Shown here: one piece after another, positions 1 through 13,300 of the stretch
How the letters are laid out: the number at the start of each line of letters is the position of its first letter
Position numbering within the stretch: position 1 is the first letter of the stretch
NCBI GenBank assembly: GCA_027886175.1
Contig: JAJNNQ010000027.1
Coordinates: 3,796,001-3,860,000, forward strand
Length of the DNA stretch: 64,000 nt
Direction: 5' to 3'
Source of the DNA: Phylloscopus collybita
Lineage: Eukaryota; Chordata; Aves; Passeriformes; Phylloscopidae
Program-made: the position numbers and the translations under genes
Notes under the pieces: model-generated
Seen by the model: only the letters and a program-made list of their open reading frames with translations
Told to the model about the DNA's origin: nothing
Databases searched by the model: none

Positions 1-1733
1 TAATCAGCTTCTTTAGACACAGACCCATTAGAAAGACATAATTCCTATTATTTATTCACATTTTCTGTTACTAGAATCATATTAATATTCTTGGAATTGA
101 GTCATTGTTCCAGTTTCTCAAATACAAAACATTCTTCTTGAAAATACAGACAAACCCAGTTCTGCTGTCCATTGCTGTATTGTGCCTCCTCTGTACAGAG
201 TGATCTTGCTCAAAGTCAAGCCCTAATATGAATAAAAACTGCCTTTTAGATAATTAAGGAAGAAAATCCTATGGGACATCACTCAAAATTTATATATTAC
301 AGCAATAGGAACAGTAAGGTATGAACTCTTTGAAAACAGGTTTAAAGGAGTCTGACATGTATTGGTATTCTTTATGAACCTTTTATTCAAGTGATTTTTT
401 TTCTGTTAGTTCATCATATATTTACACAACTCCTTCCTTTCCCCCCCTTAGAAAATCCTGATTCTTCAGAGGATTTTGGTAGAAACAGGGAGGCTGCCTT
501 GAGTCATGACTAACATTGGTGGACGGGTCATTTTAGACAAACCTGTAAAGGAACTTTCTGTTGCCTGATGATCTGCTCGTACTGAACCAGGCAATCAAGG
601 ATATCTAAGATTATTAACTCAGCCAGACATCTGCCAAAAGTGGTCATAAGCAGAAGAAGGTTTGAAAAGTTCAAACACTCACAGCACTTGCCTAAAAGGC
701 AGAAGTTTGCTTTCTACTGGAAGCCAAAAACGCCTGGAATTTCAGAAATGTGCCAGACTAAAATAAAAATGTAACATGTTACCTAATGAAACAGTGCTTT
801 ATGCAGGCCTTCTCTCCTAAAAATAGTAACTCCACCTCAAAAGTATAAATTCATTTCTGTTACTATTTCATAGAAAATGGCAGCTCAGTCAATGTAAAGG
901 AAGAATGGTTGAGATGCACTGCCAAAAGTATCCAAGCTTTGTGTTTTTTCCTGTAGCTCCCTTGAAGCAGCCAGAGACTTCACTCTTGTCATTGCCCATA
1001 AACACAAAATGCCACTGTCACTGTTTGACCATCCATGTCTTCCACTCTGCCTTCCCACATCTACACTCTGGCACTCTCCCTCTTGGAAGACAGGCAAAGT
1101 CCAGCCCCCCAGGGTGAAATGAAGTCCCATGGGAGACTTGACTCCTCACTGACAACAGAAATCACTCTACATGGCAGCAGTAGCAGGAACACTTTGCTCC
1201 AAAGTGTTTCATCTGAAAGAACAATTCATGTGAATAGAATTTCATTGCTGTGCTCATTTGTCCCTTCCCTCTGACACCACCACTGCAGGCAAGTGGCAGT
1301 CCTGGGTTTGATTATGGAGATTTATTTATCGTACTTGTGGAGAAGCCCTCATATGGGAACGATTTGTGATTCATGAATGACCGGATCTGGACTTAACAGA
1401 TTGAGAGGTTGGTCCAAGAATATCGGCACAACTCTCCAAATGCTTGTGTAAGTTACTTTTACACCCTGTTACATATCACTTCACACGTTCTGCTACAGCT
1501 TTTGCATGCAAAACCACCCCCCAAAATCACTGAAGACAATGCAAAATCAGTTTGATTTAAATTATAATACCTGACAGGCAGGTCATGGTCTGTAGCTGTC
1601 TAGTAATAAAAGCTTCTCAATAATCTGAAGTCTAGATTTTATATAAAAACATTGGTGGACTGAAGTTTCTGGCTGTGTTGCATTCCACAATTATATCCTT
1701 TTCATCTAAAGACATTAATTTAAAATTCATGAC

Positions 1734-1757
1734 TTTTTTTTTTTTTTTTTTTTTTTT
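1734..1757. repeat. Poly(T) run, 24 bases
   Basis: An uninterrupted T24 homopolymer, equal to a poly(A) tail on the minus strand. No recognisable retroelement body was seen next to it, so it is listed as a simple repeat. Confidence 0.9.
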
Positions 1758-2381
1758 AAATCCGACTTTTGTAATTCTTGAAGTTTTAAGTGGAAATTTG
1801 AAAAACTGGGCAGGGATGTTAAATTCTCAAATTACCTTTATCATCAGTACTTTTATTCTGTAGTCATGACTGCATTTTATTTTTCTATTAAGAGCAATTA
1901 TCTTCAGTTACAGTTGTATGGTCTGTCCAGCCCTTAAGGCTTTACCCAGTAGTTTTTGTAGCACACCTCACCCTCAGAATACTCAGTGCTAGTCATAACA
2001 TCTATTGGAAACAATGGCACTCCTCCAGTACTTAAATACCATTTCTAGCAGACAAAGATACACAGAGGAGAGCAGAAATGGCTGTTTATTTTTGAAATGC
2101 TGCCAGGAGTGAACCTATTTAGCTCCCTTGGGAACTGCAGAGATTCTACTGTACAGCCTGGGAGAACAGGATTATCTCACTCTTACATCCCAGAGTTTAT
2201 CCACAGCTCTCAAAGCAATGCACAGAAATCAGTGTCATCACTTCTGTTTCACCAACAACCAAGAAAGGCTGTGAAATAGGCAAAGTTTTCCACAGGTTCA
2301 TCAGCTGGAAACCAACCCCTTTCTCCATAGAACTGTTCTATCTCTGAGACAATTGCAGCATGCTGGGGATCAGATTTAACT

Positions 2382-2425
2382 TATATATATATATATATAA
2401 ATTTTTTTTTTTGGTGTGTGTGTGT
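2382..2425. repeat. Compound (TA)n / T-run / (GT)n microsatellite
   Basis: Nine TA dinucleotides are followed by a T-run and then about six GT dinucleotides. This is an ordinary compound microsatellite, likely polymorphic in length. Confidence 0.85.
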
Positions 2426-3598
2426 AGGGATGTTTATTATGTAATATCTTACAGAATTCAAGTTAAGCATGCAGTAGTTGTGCATGTATCCAGCCTCTCT
2501 TGAAATGCAGTTCAGAAAGACCCACAAATGCTGTCAAGGCATGGGAAAAACCTGCTCTCGAGAAGTGCACGTTCAGAAGAATAAACGAGAGCCTGTCATT
2601 ACTCATCTGCAGAAGCAGTGGGCAAAGGGAAGTAGCTGTCCTGAGGAGCTTTGTTAGCTTCCAGAGCAGAGTTTTATGCCTGGAAATGTCCCTTAGGCAT
2701 AGAGCTGGTGGGTTCTGTACTGACAGCACTTCCACAGGGATGGGGTCACACGGGAGCTCAGCAGGAGGAGCAAACCTGAGCAAAACAGGAATTTATCCTG
2801 GGTCAGTGCCATCAGTGACTTCTATTCATGTTGTTCAGTCAATTCTACCTTATTGGTGATTTCCATGAAACAATCTTTCCCAATTCAGGAAATATCAGCC
2901 TGTATCTACCATAAGTAGTTCCCTAAATCTTAAATAACATCACTTCTAAGGCCAGACACAGAACCTTGTAGTGTTTTCACTGAACACAGTAAGATTTAGA
3001 CATCACGAATTAACTAATTTCCTGAGCAACCTCAACTGGAAGGGAGGCCCTGTGTTTATAAGCACTCTTGATAAAACAAATACATCTCTGACATTCAGTA
3101 GGAGTGAGATGACCTTTCTGGAAGAACACATCTGAAATCAAGCAGCTGAAATTGCTTGCATCCCTTACACATTTGAGAACAAAAAAATTATGTTCAGGTT
3201 CAGTCCAGACTTGGGAATTACCAGGCAAAGTAGAAATACAATTTATGATTAGGATAAAGGAGAAAAAAATGCAAAACTCCGTAACCTGGCAAGGACTGCA
3301 AATCATGCATTTCCCAAGAAATGGATTATCAAAGTCCAAACTTTCAGTTTCTTCCTCTTTTTCGATCTAGGAAGTTAAGAGAATAAAATCCAGTTTTTAT
3401 ATAATATTGTTATCGACAAATCTGAGGGTTTTTTGGGAATGTGAAAGGAAGCCAGTATTTCTATTCCAGCTTTATGTCAAAAAACCCAAACAAACAAAAA
3501 GTGCTGGCTTTAGTTACCAACATGGCAATGGGAAAGGGGAAAAGGGCGCATCCATCCCGTTTGCAATCACGTTACTAGAGCATCCAGGCTGTTCCCAA

Positions 3599-3620
3599 CA
3601 CACACACACACACACACACA
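3599..3620. repeat. (CA)11 microsatellite
   Basis: Eleven perfect CA dinucleotides. It makes short cysteine/valine or threonine/histidine runs in overlapping ORFs, which are artefacts. Confidence 0.9.
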
Positions 3621-5587
3621 TTCTGAGAAAATCCTTGGTGTTTAGTATCCAATAAACAAGAGAGTAGAGCAGGAAAGACACACAGAGGGATGGGCCCAAC
3701 CTGGTGTCCAGAGCATGAATTACCGGAAACAAAACTACTACAGACAAAAGCAAATTCCTATTTGGATCCTGCAGCTTGGTAGTGACATTCCCTCCTCCTT
3801 CAGCCACCCAGCCTTCCCTGTGCCCTCTGGAAGCAGCAGAGACTTCAGCTGCTGTGTCAGTCGTGCGGGGGACAGACTGCAAGCAAAGTTTAACAGGGGA
3901 GAACACACACTCGTCACGCTCCAGCTTTGTCATTCCTGTTCCCACCTACTCATCCTCTTCCCGTCTGCTTTGGGGGAGGAATAAGGAATTATCTACCTTT
4001 GACAGCACATGACTATAAATAACCCTTTAGTTGCACTTTCCAGCCATTATTCTGCCAATCATAGAATTCCTGGCTGAATTCCAGGAAGCGTTACCCCTTG
4101 TAGAACTAATTCTAGGGACAGCATTGACCCCCAAAGTCGCAGATCACAGCAAGTCCACAACAGTTTTGTTCTAGTGCAGCAAAGCAGCTCGTCCACTCAA
4201 AAGTGTAATGCTCCCAGGCCTCACACTGCCAGTATTCTGAGGGTTTGGGTTTTTTTCAAAATAGAAAAAAACCCCTCAGGAAACAGCCACTTTATCTGCT
4301 CTTCTGAGCCACTCTCTTTTTGGCCTTTCTTAAACAGTGAAGATGAGAGCAATGAGAAAAATGGGGAAAAGGAAGAGAAAAAAAAAAAAAAAAAGCATTC
4401 ATCATACACTTTCAAATCACTATAAAGTTTTGCAATTAAGGAAAAGGTATTTTTTAAATAACAAAGGCAGGAGAAATCCTGATTTCCTCCCTAAGGTGCA
4501 GCAGTGGAGCAGACTTAGTCCAGATGCAAACATTTGTTCCCATAGCAGACAAAAGCACAGGGAGACACATCCCAGTACTCATTTGAGCTCATGGGCATAC
4601 AAGTAAAGACATCTGGAATAGAACAGTTCAGAAATTATGATTTTCAGTCACTGTGTAGGCTTTTTAGTGAGTCCTATTATTACATACAGGAAGAATCCAT
4701 ATGTCCTGCTTTGAACCCGAGTTTATTAAAGTCCAAGAAAGACCTAAAGACTGAACATACACTCTTGGTTTATTGCCTTTAAAAACATTAATTAAGATTC
4801 ATATTGGGAATTGCTAGCTTTTAGTATTTACAGCAGTTTTTTAGTTATTGCCTTATTTCTGCAGGATTCTCAATATGCCTCCCCACATACTTACCTACAT
4901 GTGCATTCCATATGTGCCTCCTTCCCCTCTCCAGTGTGATTAGTGCAGTATTTTTTCTCTGTCTGTCTTTCAAATACAGAGCTATAGGATTGCACATTTC
5001 TGGGCTTTAATTAAGATGTAAGGACTGGTGTAATGGATAGAACCATGACAAGGAAACATTTATCAGAAGCCAGGATTAAGATTTTGATATTTTTTTTGTA
5101 GCAAAGCTGGGATGTGGAGTTTGATGTTGATCCACCCCGGTCTTTGTACATGGCACGGATCTATGACACCATTCCTGACTTCCCATGCAGAGCTCCCAAT
5201 CCCTGGCAGATTTAAGCAATTAGTGCTGCAGAGCATGATCTTGCTCTGATCCCCTGCTCCTGTATGGTGCCCACGAGGAAAGTGATCCACACACTCTCAG
5301 TGCTGTGGTGGTGCTCTTGGCACAAAGCAAAAGTCAAAGACAAATGCCAGGAGTGCCTGGGGTCACACCCCCATTTTCCATGTGTTCAGCATCCAAGCCT
5401 ATTCAGGAGGATTCCTTTGGCTGCTGCTATTTTCTCTTTCCATGTTTTTATTTCTCATACCACAGTTATTGTCCACATCTTAAATAGCCAGTTCTGGGAT
5501 TACATGGTAAGCCAGACAGGTAAAAGGAAAAAAATAATCTTTCTAATGATGCCAAATCATGTTAGAATTATAAAACAATGAAAATTT

Positions 5588-5990
5588 TAGAGGAAACCTT
5601 TGAAAATCATCTGGTCCAATTTCACAGCTATTTTCAAAGCTAGAGAAAATTTCAGGTTGGGACTGGGTTGCTCAGGACCTTGCCCTGCTATGAAAATTTC
5701 CACAGCTCCTCTCAGGCTCAGAGTCCTGTGACCAACCAACTTGAGAGAATTTTGCCTGCTGTAACCTGTCTGTCACTGGGCATTGAGGGGCCTCCAAGAG
5801 CCACTCCAGCCCACGCCTGCAGGGCCAGGCATGAGGCCACTGGGCAGTCCCTGCAGCCTCTGCCCCAGGCTGGACAAACCCAGCACTCTCAGGCTCTGCC
5901 TCAGGTTTGTTCAGCACCTCAGGGCTCCGAGCCAGTACCTGGCTCTCTCTATGAGTTCAGCAGTATCTTTCTCGAGCCTGGCTCCCTCTC
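5588..5990 (-). mobile_element. CR1 LINE fragment, old and 5'-truncated
   Basis: Read on the plus strand, the segment runs backwards through a CR1 3' region. A 'TCATCTGGTCCAA' block near 5608 corresponds to the CR1 3' UTR. It is followed by 'GGGTTGCTCAGGACC' near 5665 and later 'GCTGGACAAACCCAGCACTC' near 5870, which matches the conserved segment upstream in the CR1 tail. The order and orientation fit a minus-strand insertion. The copy is well diverged and carries no intact reverse transcriptase reading frame. The 3' end lies near 5588; the inner boundary at about 5990 is approximate. Recognition is from memory of avian CR1 consensus text, not from an alignment. Confidence 0.7.
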
Positions 5991-8900
5991 AAGCTCCAAA
6001 ACATGATCTCACAAGTGAATACAGGCTACAACCACTTCCTTGGCCCCCTGGCAGGTTTCTCCATGCAGAGAGCATTTGGCTCCATTGACAAAAAGAAAGG
6101 AGCATCCAAATTCACAAGTGTAGGGATGCCTAGAACCTAAGTTCCCACTGAGGCTTTATTCAAAACTTAGTGAAAAATAACAGAACCTTTCCTGGCTTTA
6201 CCCAGTGCTCACTGAGACCTCACTAGGGCCAAATCCTTGATGCCTGGGGCTTATCTGCATGAACACCTTTAACACAGAACAAGGTGCATCAAAGCAAAAA
6301 AGTACTTCATAAATGCTTTGATCAAAATGTGTCAAAATGAACCATCAATCTTCTCTTAACCGCAAATCTTACTTCCCCAAAAGGGGGTGGATTTTTCCCC
6401 AGGGATACGAAAGGCCTGTAGAAGGGATAGAATGGATTTCTGCAGTTCTTTGTGTTGCTGCCATCTCATAAGGTGGGAAATAACTGGGCATGTTGGCATA
6501 ACTACAGTGCAGAGGCTGGGACTGTGCCTGGCCCCAAACTGAACCTGGGACACACCACACCAGCACAGAACAGCAGCAAGAACATTGATGGGTTTGGGGA
6601 ACAGTATTGCTTGAAAGATGTGTGAAGCAATCCTTCCTTTTCTGCTGTACCAGGCCTAAAAAGAATGCTCAGCAAATAAAGAAAGAGCCCAGAAGAACAA
6701 TAAAGATGGTGAAACATCTTGCAAATGTGCTTGTGAGAGCAGAGTCAAAATATGAAGGTTTTCTGCCCTTGGTTTTCCACATTTTCAAGTCCTTATGCAG
6801 ATTTTTTTGGGGGGATTTATTATGCAATGCTCTCATGCTAGTCTCCTCTTTCAATCAAATAAAAATTAGACTAACCTTTAATTAATTTAAATTTAATAAA
6901 CACTGTTCGCTCCTCTTTGCTGTGCTTGCATGAATATGTGCATACCTGGTTTAAAAAGGATTGTCTACACAATTATTTCAAACACTTCTGCAGGCGGAGA
7001 AAAGCTGGTTTAATGTAAAGAACAGACAATGGGGGAGGACACACAGGGCAACAGTTGTCAGCTGTGTTTAAAGTGCAAAAAGAAAGGCAGTAATTGTTTT
7101 CTCTCTTGGCTACTTGAGTTGTCTTAAATTACAACAAATGTTACTCATGCCAAATATTGTTTCAAGGTTTTCTTCTGATGAACTTGATGTCCATAAGAAA
7201 GTGAGCAAGGAAGATGAATCTTATGAAGATGAAGACAACAGAATCCCAGTAAAAAATACTTTTTCTGGTACAGCTTCACTCTGCATTCTGCTCCTTCTGG
7301 GTTTCAAAACCCAATGTGGCCACCATATGTCAGAATGTTTCTCACACCCACGAGTTTACAAACAGCTTTTGATTCACAGGATTTCTGAAATGGATTAGGA
7401 AAGCTGAAGATATCCATGTTGCTGTGCTTCCCTCTTGCTCAAAGCTTTTCCATACATAAGTGGAAAAGGAACAAAGATTTCAGATTTTGGTTAATCATAA
7501 TAGGCTTGTTAATGATGGAGCAGCCTAAAATAGGAGCATTTAAACCACCAGAACTTTAGAGACATCTCAACAGTCTTCCATAAGAAGTCAGATGGTTTAG
7601 GAATGAGCCATTCAGTGCTGAGTCTGAAGAAGACTGGATGGCAGACTAAAGACTAATTAGAACTGCTGTGAAAAAAGGTCTTTGTTTACACTCCTGGCTG
7701 ACATCAGCTGCAGGGTGACTCTTGTGTGACACTGGGGGACAAACACGGAGATGCAGAGTCCTGATGGGACACCTGAAATAATGGGGCAGTGTTTGCTGTG
7801 CATCTTAAGGATGTGTTTGCAGAACACGTTTCAGAATTAGTTTGTTCAAACGAAAATCCTTTCCCTCCCTGCAATACCAAGATGTGTCTAAATTTCAAAT
7901 ATTTCTATCAGCTTCATGGAAAGCTGCTGTTCTCAGCAAAACCCAGATTGCACAGGTAAACCCCATAAGCCCATTACTTCCTTGGCAAACAACCCAAAGA
8001 CAAGACAGGACTTATTTCTTTGTGTCAAGTCAGACTGTTTCACCTTTCATCTTGAAGAGAGATGGAAAAACTGATAAATGCAATCTGCTGAAGGAGATAT
8101 TTGTGAATTTATTCTTCTCTAAAGCCACTGGGAGATTGGCTTTAGAGGTTGGAGGTTAACTTCAGAAGCATCATCATTTAACTTTTCAGGAAAAAAAAAA
8201 GAAGATCATAAAGTGATGATCACTTAACAGGTTCTTTAAAGCAAAACCTCTGCTTACAGTTCTTATTTTGTTCTTACACAATGCAGCCTTTTTTTAAATG
8301 AGGAGAAATAATTGAATATATTAACTCACTTCAGTATTCATATAAATTTTCAAAAGCACAATAAAGGACACTTAAAACCAACTCTGCAACATGTCTGTAG
8401 CAAAGCAAAGAACCACTTAAAAATAAAAGCAAGATTTTAAAAATGGGTAACAGAAAAAACAGTGGTCATAACAAACTTCAAAATTAATAGAAATCATTTG
8501 TAAGACTGTAATTTATTGAGAATTTCAGAACTAATCAACAGGTCACATTGTCTGTTCATTCCTAAATATTGGAAGACATTAATTGAAAAATTATGCTAGA
8601 GAGAGATAAACCTCACACAACTTCAAATAAATTAGCAATGCAGAGTCTATTGATTTTTTGCTAGTACATTATCTCTCCCTTTTAAAATAGTTTTAAACAT
8701 ACAAATGTATTAGCATCTTGAATAATGAAGTGCCTTCCTGATCTCTGCATAAAATAAATTAAATTGGAGGGCATAGGAAGGCCTTAGAGCCACATCTCTC
8801 CCCTCAGGATGTTTCCAAGAATGATACAGGAACATGCATTGTATGTTTGTTTCCCAAACAGGTAAAGAAAGGTTTCTTCAGGAAACAAAGAAATTCAAGA

Positions 8901-10164
8901 TATTTAAAGCATGGTGATAACAACAAAAGAGGAGTTGAGTCTTTCAGTATTTCACCCCCAATCAGGAGAGTTGAAGCAATGATTTAACTTTGTTCAAAAC
9001 ACCTGACACAGCCCAGGACTGCAAATTTACACAGGGACAACCCTGACAGGCGGACGTGGAGCCACATAAGGCTGATGGTGTTTTTAAATATTGCTTTCTC
9101 TGAAGTGTTTAATTTTCAATAAAATGTTGTTTTAGAAACCAAGATGTGGACTCTGATGCTGCAGGTGTTGACCTGACCTGACAGCAGTGAACAGAGGTTT
9201 AATGCCTGAGGGCTCGGATGGGAATGAGCTGGGAATGCTGCACCATGGAAAGGGATGGCTGGAGGCTGAAATGGGGAACCCCAAAGAAGCCCAGGAGCAG
9301 GGTCAGTGAGGCAATTTGTTTAGGAATTGTCACACTGCTGACCACTGTTTGTCAGGGCTAGAGTGGAATCACCACTAGTCTGGCAATTCAAAATCCCTCA
9401 AGCAGAACAACAAACATTTGGAGATGCTCTTCCAGCAGGGCCTGCCCTGCACAGCCTGTCCATAGGGGCCACAAAAAGCAGTTTTATGGAAAATAAAATA
9501 AATAAAGATTTTCCTCACTTGTATTAGCATTCTATCTATTTCAAACCATTATTCTCAGTGCTCTCATCAGACTGTTCTTTCCAGGCCTTGGTTGCCACTG
9601 AACTCCAAAAGGTTGATGAGGTTACAAGGTACAGATGCACTTCCCACCCTTATACCTAGGACAAACAACTCTTACCATGAAATGGATTTAAATATATATA
9701 AAATGGTAAATGCAGCTGCCAACACTTAATAGTTTCAACTCTGGAAACAAACCAAACTCATCTGTGTTTGTAACAATACCTGCCCCTCCTAAAACCAGAA
9801 GACAAAGCCTAACTTAGAACTGAGAAGGGCGTTCATTAAAAAAGCAATAAGCAAGAACACTTAGAGAAGATTAGCTGTAATGTAGTGTAATGATGGAAAA
9901 GTACCAATTTATATAACAACTTTACAAGTATTTTGAAATTTTTTTTTGTTATTTTTCCAATGCCTGACAAGGTCTTGCTCTTTCATACTTCGAGCCTGAT
10001 TTCAGATTATTTTACCGAGAATCACTAACAAACACAGGCACTGGGAAAAGTGCTCATGTGTGGATGAATACAAAATGAAATCTATTTTCCAACACTTGGT
10101 TCTGAAATATTCTGACTGGCTTTGACTAATTTTCAGGAACAGGCACTCAGAAAATTCCCTCCAG
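5991..10164. other. Intergenic DNA, no gene seen
   Basis: AT-rich, with frequent stops in all frames. There are long stretches (about 8160-10120) with no ORF above 60 codons. I see no tRNA-like cloverleaf, no CpG cluster and no recognisable repeat family. Confidence 0.6.
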
Positions 10165-10310
10165 AAGATCATGTCCAAGCCCTCTCTGGGCAGTCAGGTG
10201 GACAGGACAGAAATTCTTCCTCATGTTCAGGTGGAACCTCCTGGGTATCACTTTCTGCCCATTGCCTCTTGTCACATTACTTGGCACCAAGGAGAAGAAA
10301 ATTTAGTTTA
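10165..10310 (-). mobile_element. CR1 LINE fragment
   Basis: The plus-strand text contains 'CTCTCTGGGCAG', then 'TTCTTCCTCATGTTCAGGTG', then 'TTTCTGCCCATTGCCTCTTG'. These are the reverse complement of the conserved CR1 region just upstream of the 3' UTR, in the right order and spacing. It is truncated at both ends, with no coding capacity. The short ORFs lying over it are repeat-derived. Confidence 0.8.
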
Positions 10311-13300
10311 CTTTGTCAGGATGTTTTTCATTAGTGCATCCCTAGAGGCACTAAATGACTAATTTCACAGACTTCATTGAAACTCCTTGAGTTATTCAGT
10401 GAAAGGAAGGCTCTCAGAAATGACTCCAAGAATTTTGCTCTGCCATGTCAAAGTTCCTTCTATTTCACTGGGCTTCAGATCAGAATCTGAAAACTAAATT
10501 CTCTTGAAGAAAACTCACAGTTCAATAACTATGTTTACTGAGTTTGCTAAGGAATCTTCACCCAGATCCAAAAAAAATTCCCTCTTGGGATATCCATCTA
10601 TATAAGCAGATCTTAGTCAATGTTTTTAATTTAATTCCAGAAATTTTCAGTATTTTTTTTTCTATTCTGCACTAAGGCATCCATTTAATCCAAATGTAGC
10701 CCAAGCAAGTATCTATCCTTACAAATAGGCTGATCCATATGATGGGGTTTCCAAAAGCAGCTGATAAAGCTTGGGAGCACACATTCCTTGTGCTGTTAAG
10801 CAGCTGGAAGCTTTGAAAAGGCCCTCCCCTGAAGACAATGTTCCTGCAACATTAACATCATAAATAAGGCATTGCCTGATTCCCCAGCACTGCTTCTGAA
10901 GCAGCCTCAAAAATCTGCTGTGCCACAAAAGCAGCTGCAGTTAGATATTTTCCTTCTAATATTTACAATATCTCTTCACTCAATAAACACATCTTATGTC
11001 AAGAAGCGTGGACACACATTGTCCAACATAACTACTGCTGGTTTGAGAGCAAGAGAGTCAAATCAGCATTCAAAGGCAACTTAAAATGTCATTTAGTCAT
11101 AATCTTAAAAGCTGCAAACTGAAAAACTTTTTAAAAAAACATTGCAAAGAATTTCAGAAAGCTGAAATGTGAACAAAATTAAAATTGTAGATTTGGGAAG
11201 AACACGCTCTTGGTGCTGGAAATGGCAAACTCCTTACCCTAATGGGAAAAAAAAAGAAAATTCAAAGTAAATACAACCCCTCAGAAGAAATTGTTACAGA
11301 ATATCAGCAAGTACAGCCAACACCACCAGTGACAGCCTGAATGGACCCCACCAAGGCACATCTGTACTAAATCCAGCACCTCTGAGTCTCTCTGTGAGGA
11401 ACAGGAAGCACTGGTTCAAGACCCAGACTAATCTGTTTCATAATGTTTAAATATATTTATTTACTACCACATCTGAACCATTCCTGGTGCAATTAAAGCC
11501 CAATCATGTCAGTAACAGAAGTCTATAATGTGCAATGTGCAGGTGCTTTTTGCATTTTCACCAAAGAAAAAAGAGCAAATGGATGAGCTGAAATTGCACA
11601 GTGGGATTAATTGAAAAATGAACAATAATGAAATAAAAGTTTCAAACTTGCTGCCACTGGCCAAAGTAGCTTCCAAATCCATAGTAGTCTTATAATAGTT
11701 TATTATTCCAATTCACAGAAGAAATATCTACAAAGAATTCTCCCACACACAGAACCTATGCCTTAAGGGGAAGGTTTTTCTCATGACCGGTCCAATTCAA
11801 ACCAAATGACAAAGAAGGAAATTAGGGTCAGAAAATTATAATAGAACAATAAAAGAGAATGCTGTCCTGTAAACTCCATCCTAATTAAGTTATTTTTACA
11901 GATGGGACCTAAACAAACACTCAAGGAGTTTATCAGTGAATTTACTGGGAGATCAAAACCAAAAAGTCCTCTTATGAGGCTGCCACATTTAAGCAGAACT
12001 TCCATCCTTACAGAGAGCCTGAGTCATGCTGCTCTTGGAACCTGCTCTGTGACTGCTTTCAGAACCCTAATTCTGCCCAAGGTTTAGGAGCTGCTCCTCT
12101 GAGAGAGCTGCTGTTCCCACTGCTACAAGAAAATAATTTGCTTAGCCAACTGCAGAAATTTTAGTTTCTTAATTCTGATGCTTTTGGCCGGGTCTGCAGC
12201 TGCCTCCCTCTCTGTGACTACTGAAGGTAACGTTACCCACTGCAGCTTAGCAGCAGTGCAGGGAGGGAGGCTGACAGCATAGTGGGGCCTTTTGTTCACA
12301 AGTTATTTATTTTGTAGAGAAACCAGGGCTCAGTCCCATAACCTTTGTATAGTGGGATATTGTGGAGGCTTATGTTAGAGTACAGATAATCTCTTCCACT
12401 TCAGACAAACAAAAAACGAGTATAATAACAAAAAGAAACATTAGACAGGAATATTAAAAGCTTGGAATACATTACAGTCACTTTCAAAGGCTACACACAA
12501 CCTCAAGGCAAAAATTGTTATGTAATGAAATCCAGTGACTTATTTGCATTTAAACAAAATAGGTTTGGTTTATGCTGTGGGAATATTTAAGAATGATGGA
12601 CTTGATGCAGGCTAACATTTGGCATGGGGATTCAAGGAGAAATGACTGGCCAAAGAAATCTGATTAGAACTGAAAATTCAGAATCAGTGCTAGAGAATTC
12701 AACTACTTTTTCAATCTCTCTGAGAAGCCCTGCACAGACTCCCCTCACCTTTAACCAAAACTGATGCCCATACAACATCCAACAGAATTTTCTACAGCGT
12801 GTGGACCATGATCCAAAAATTGCACAATCCGCAAAATTATTTTCTTTTGAGAATATGAGATGAGTGCCTCACCCAAAAAATCCTTCAGTAGATTATAGTG
12901 GTAGAGAGGAAGGGGAAATTAGTTGGTGTTTATTGTGTTTAGCTTAAATATTATCTTTTTAAATCTGTGCTTCAATCTTTTGTAAGGATAGCAATTATAA
13001 ATATTAAAAAAAAAAAGAAAAAAGTCAGCTAGCATTCCAACCAAGTCCCAACAGTTTCTTCTCCATTCTTGGGTCTCATATCTGGCTTTTAGGGAAAATT
13101 TCTCCTTTTTTTTTGTGGTGGGGCAAGTCTGGAAAAGGAATTTCTTGCAAGTTTAATATCTCTAATTCAGCCTTCTTTTGGCCAAGCCTGTTAATTGTAT
13201 TATCTTTTTCCATAATTTCTCATCCTGATATTTCCTCACCTATTTCTTTAAAAAGTCCTAAGAAAAATTCTTCATGACTAATGAAATATTCACAGCTCAT

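Larger units (their letters stand above)
1..5587. other. Intergenic DNA, no gene seen
   Basis: AT-rich sequence with short ORFs only. None has a recognisable domain, a paired splice-site context or family similarity that I can see. It holds simple repeats: a T24 run at 1734-1757, a (TA)n tract at 2382-2399 running into T-rich and (GT)n sequence to about 2425, a (CA)11 tract at 3599-3620, and an A-run near 4380-4394. By synteny inferred from the PHACTR3 exon at 49.3 kb, this would be upstream intergenic DNA. A distal enhancer or a small non-coding RNA exon cannot be excluded by reading alone. Confidence 0.6.
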
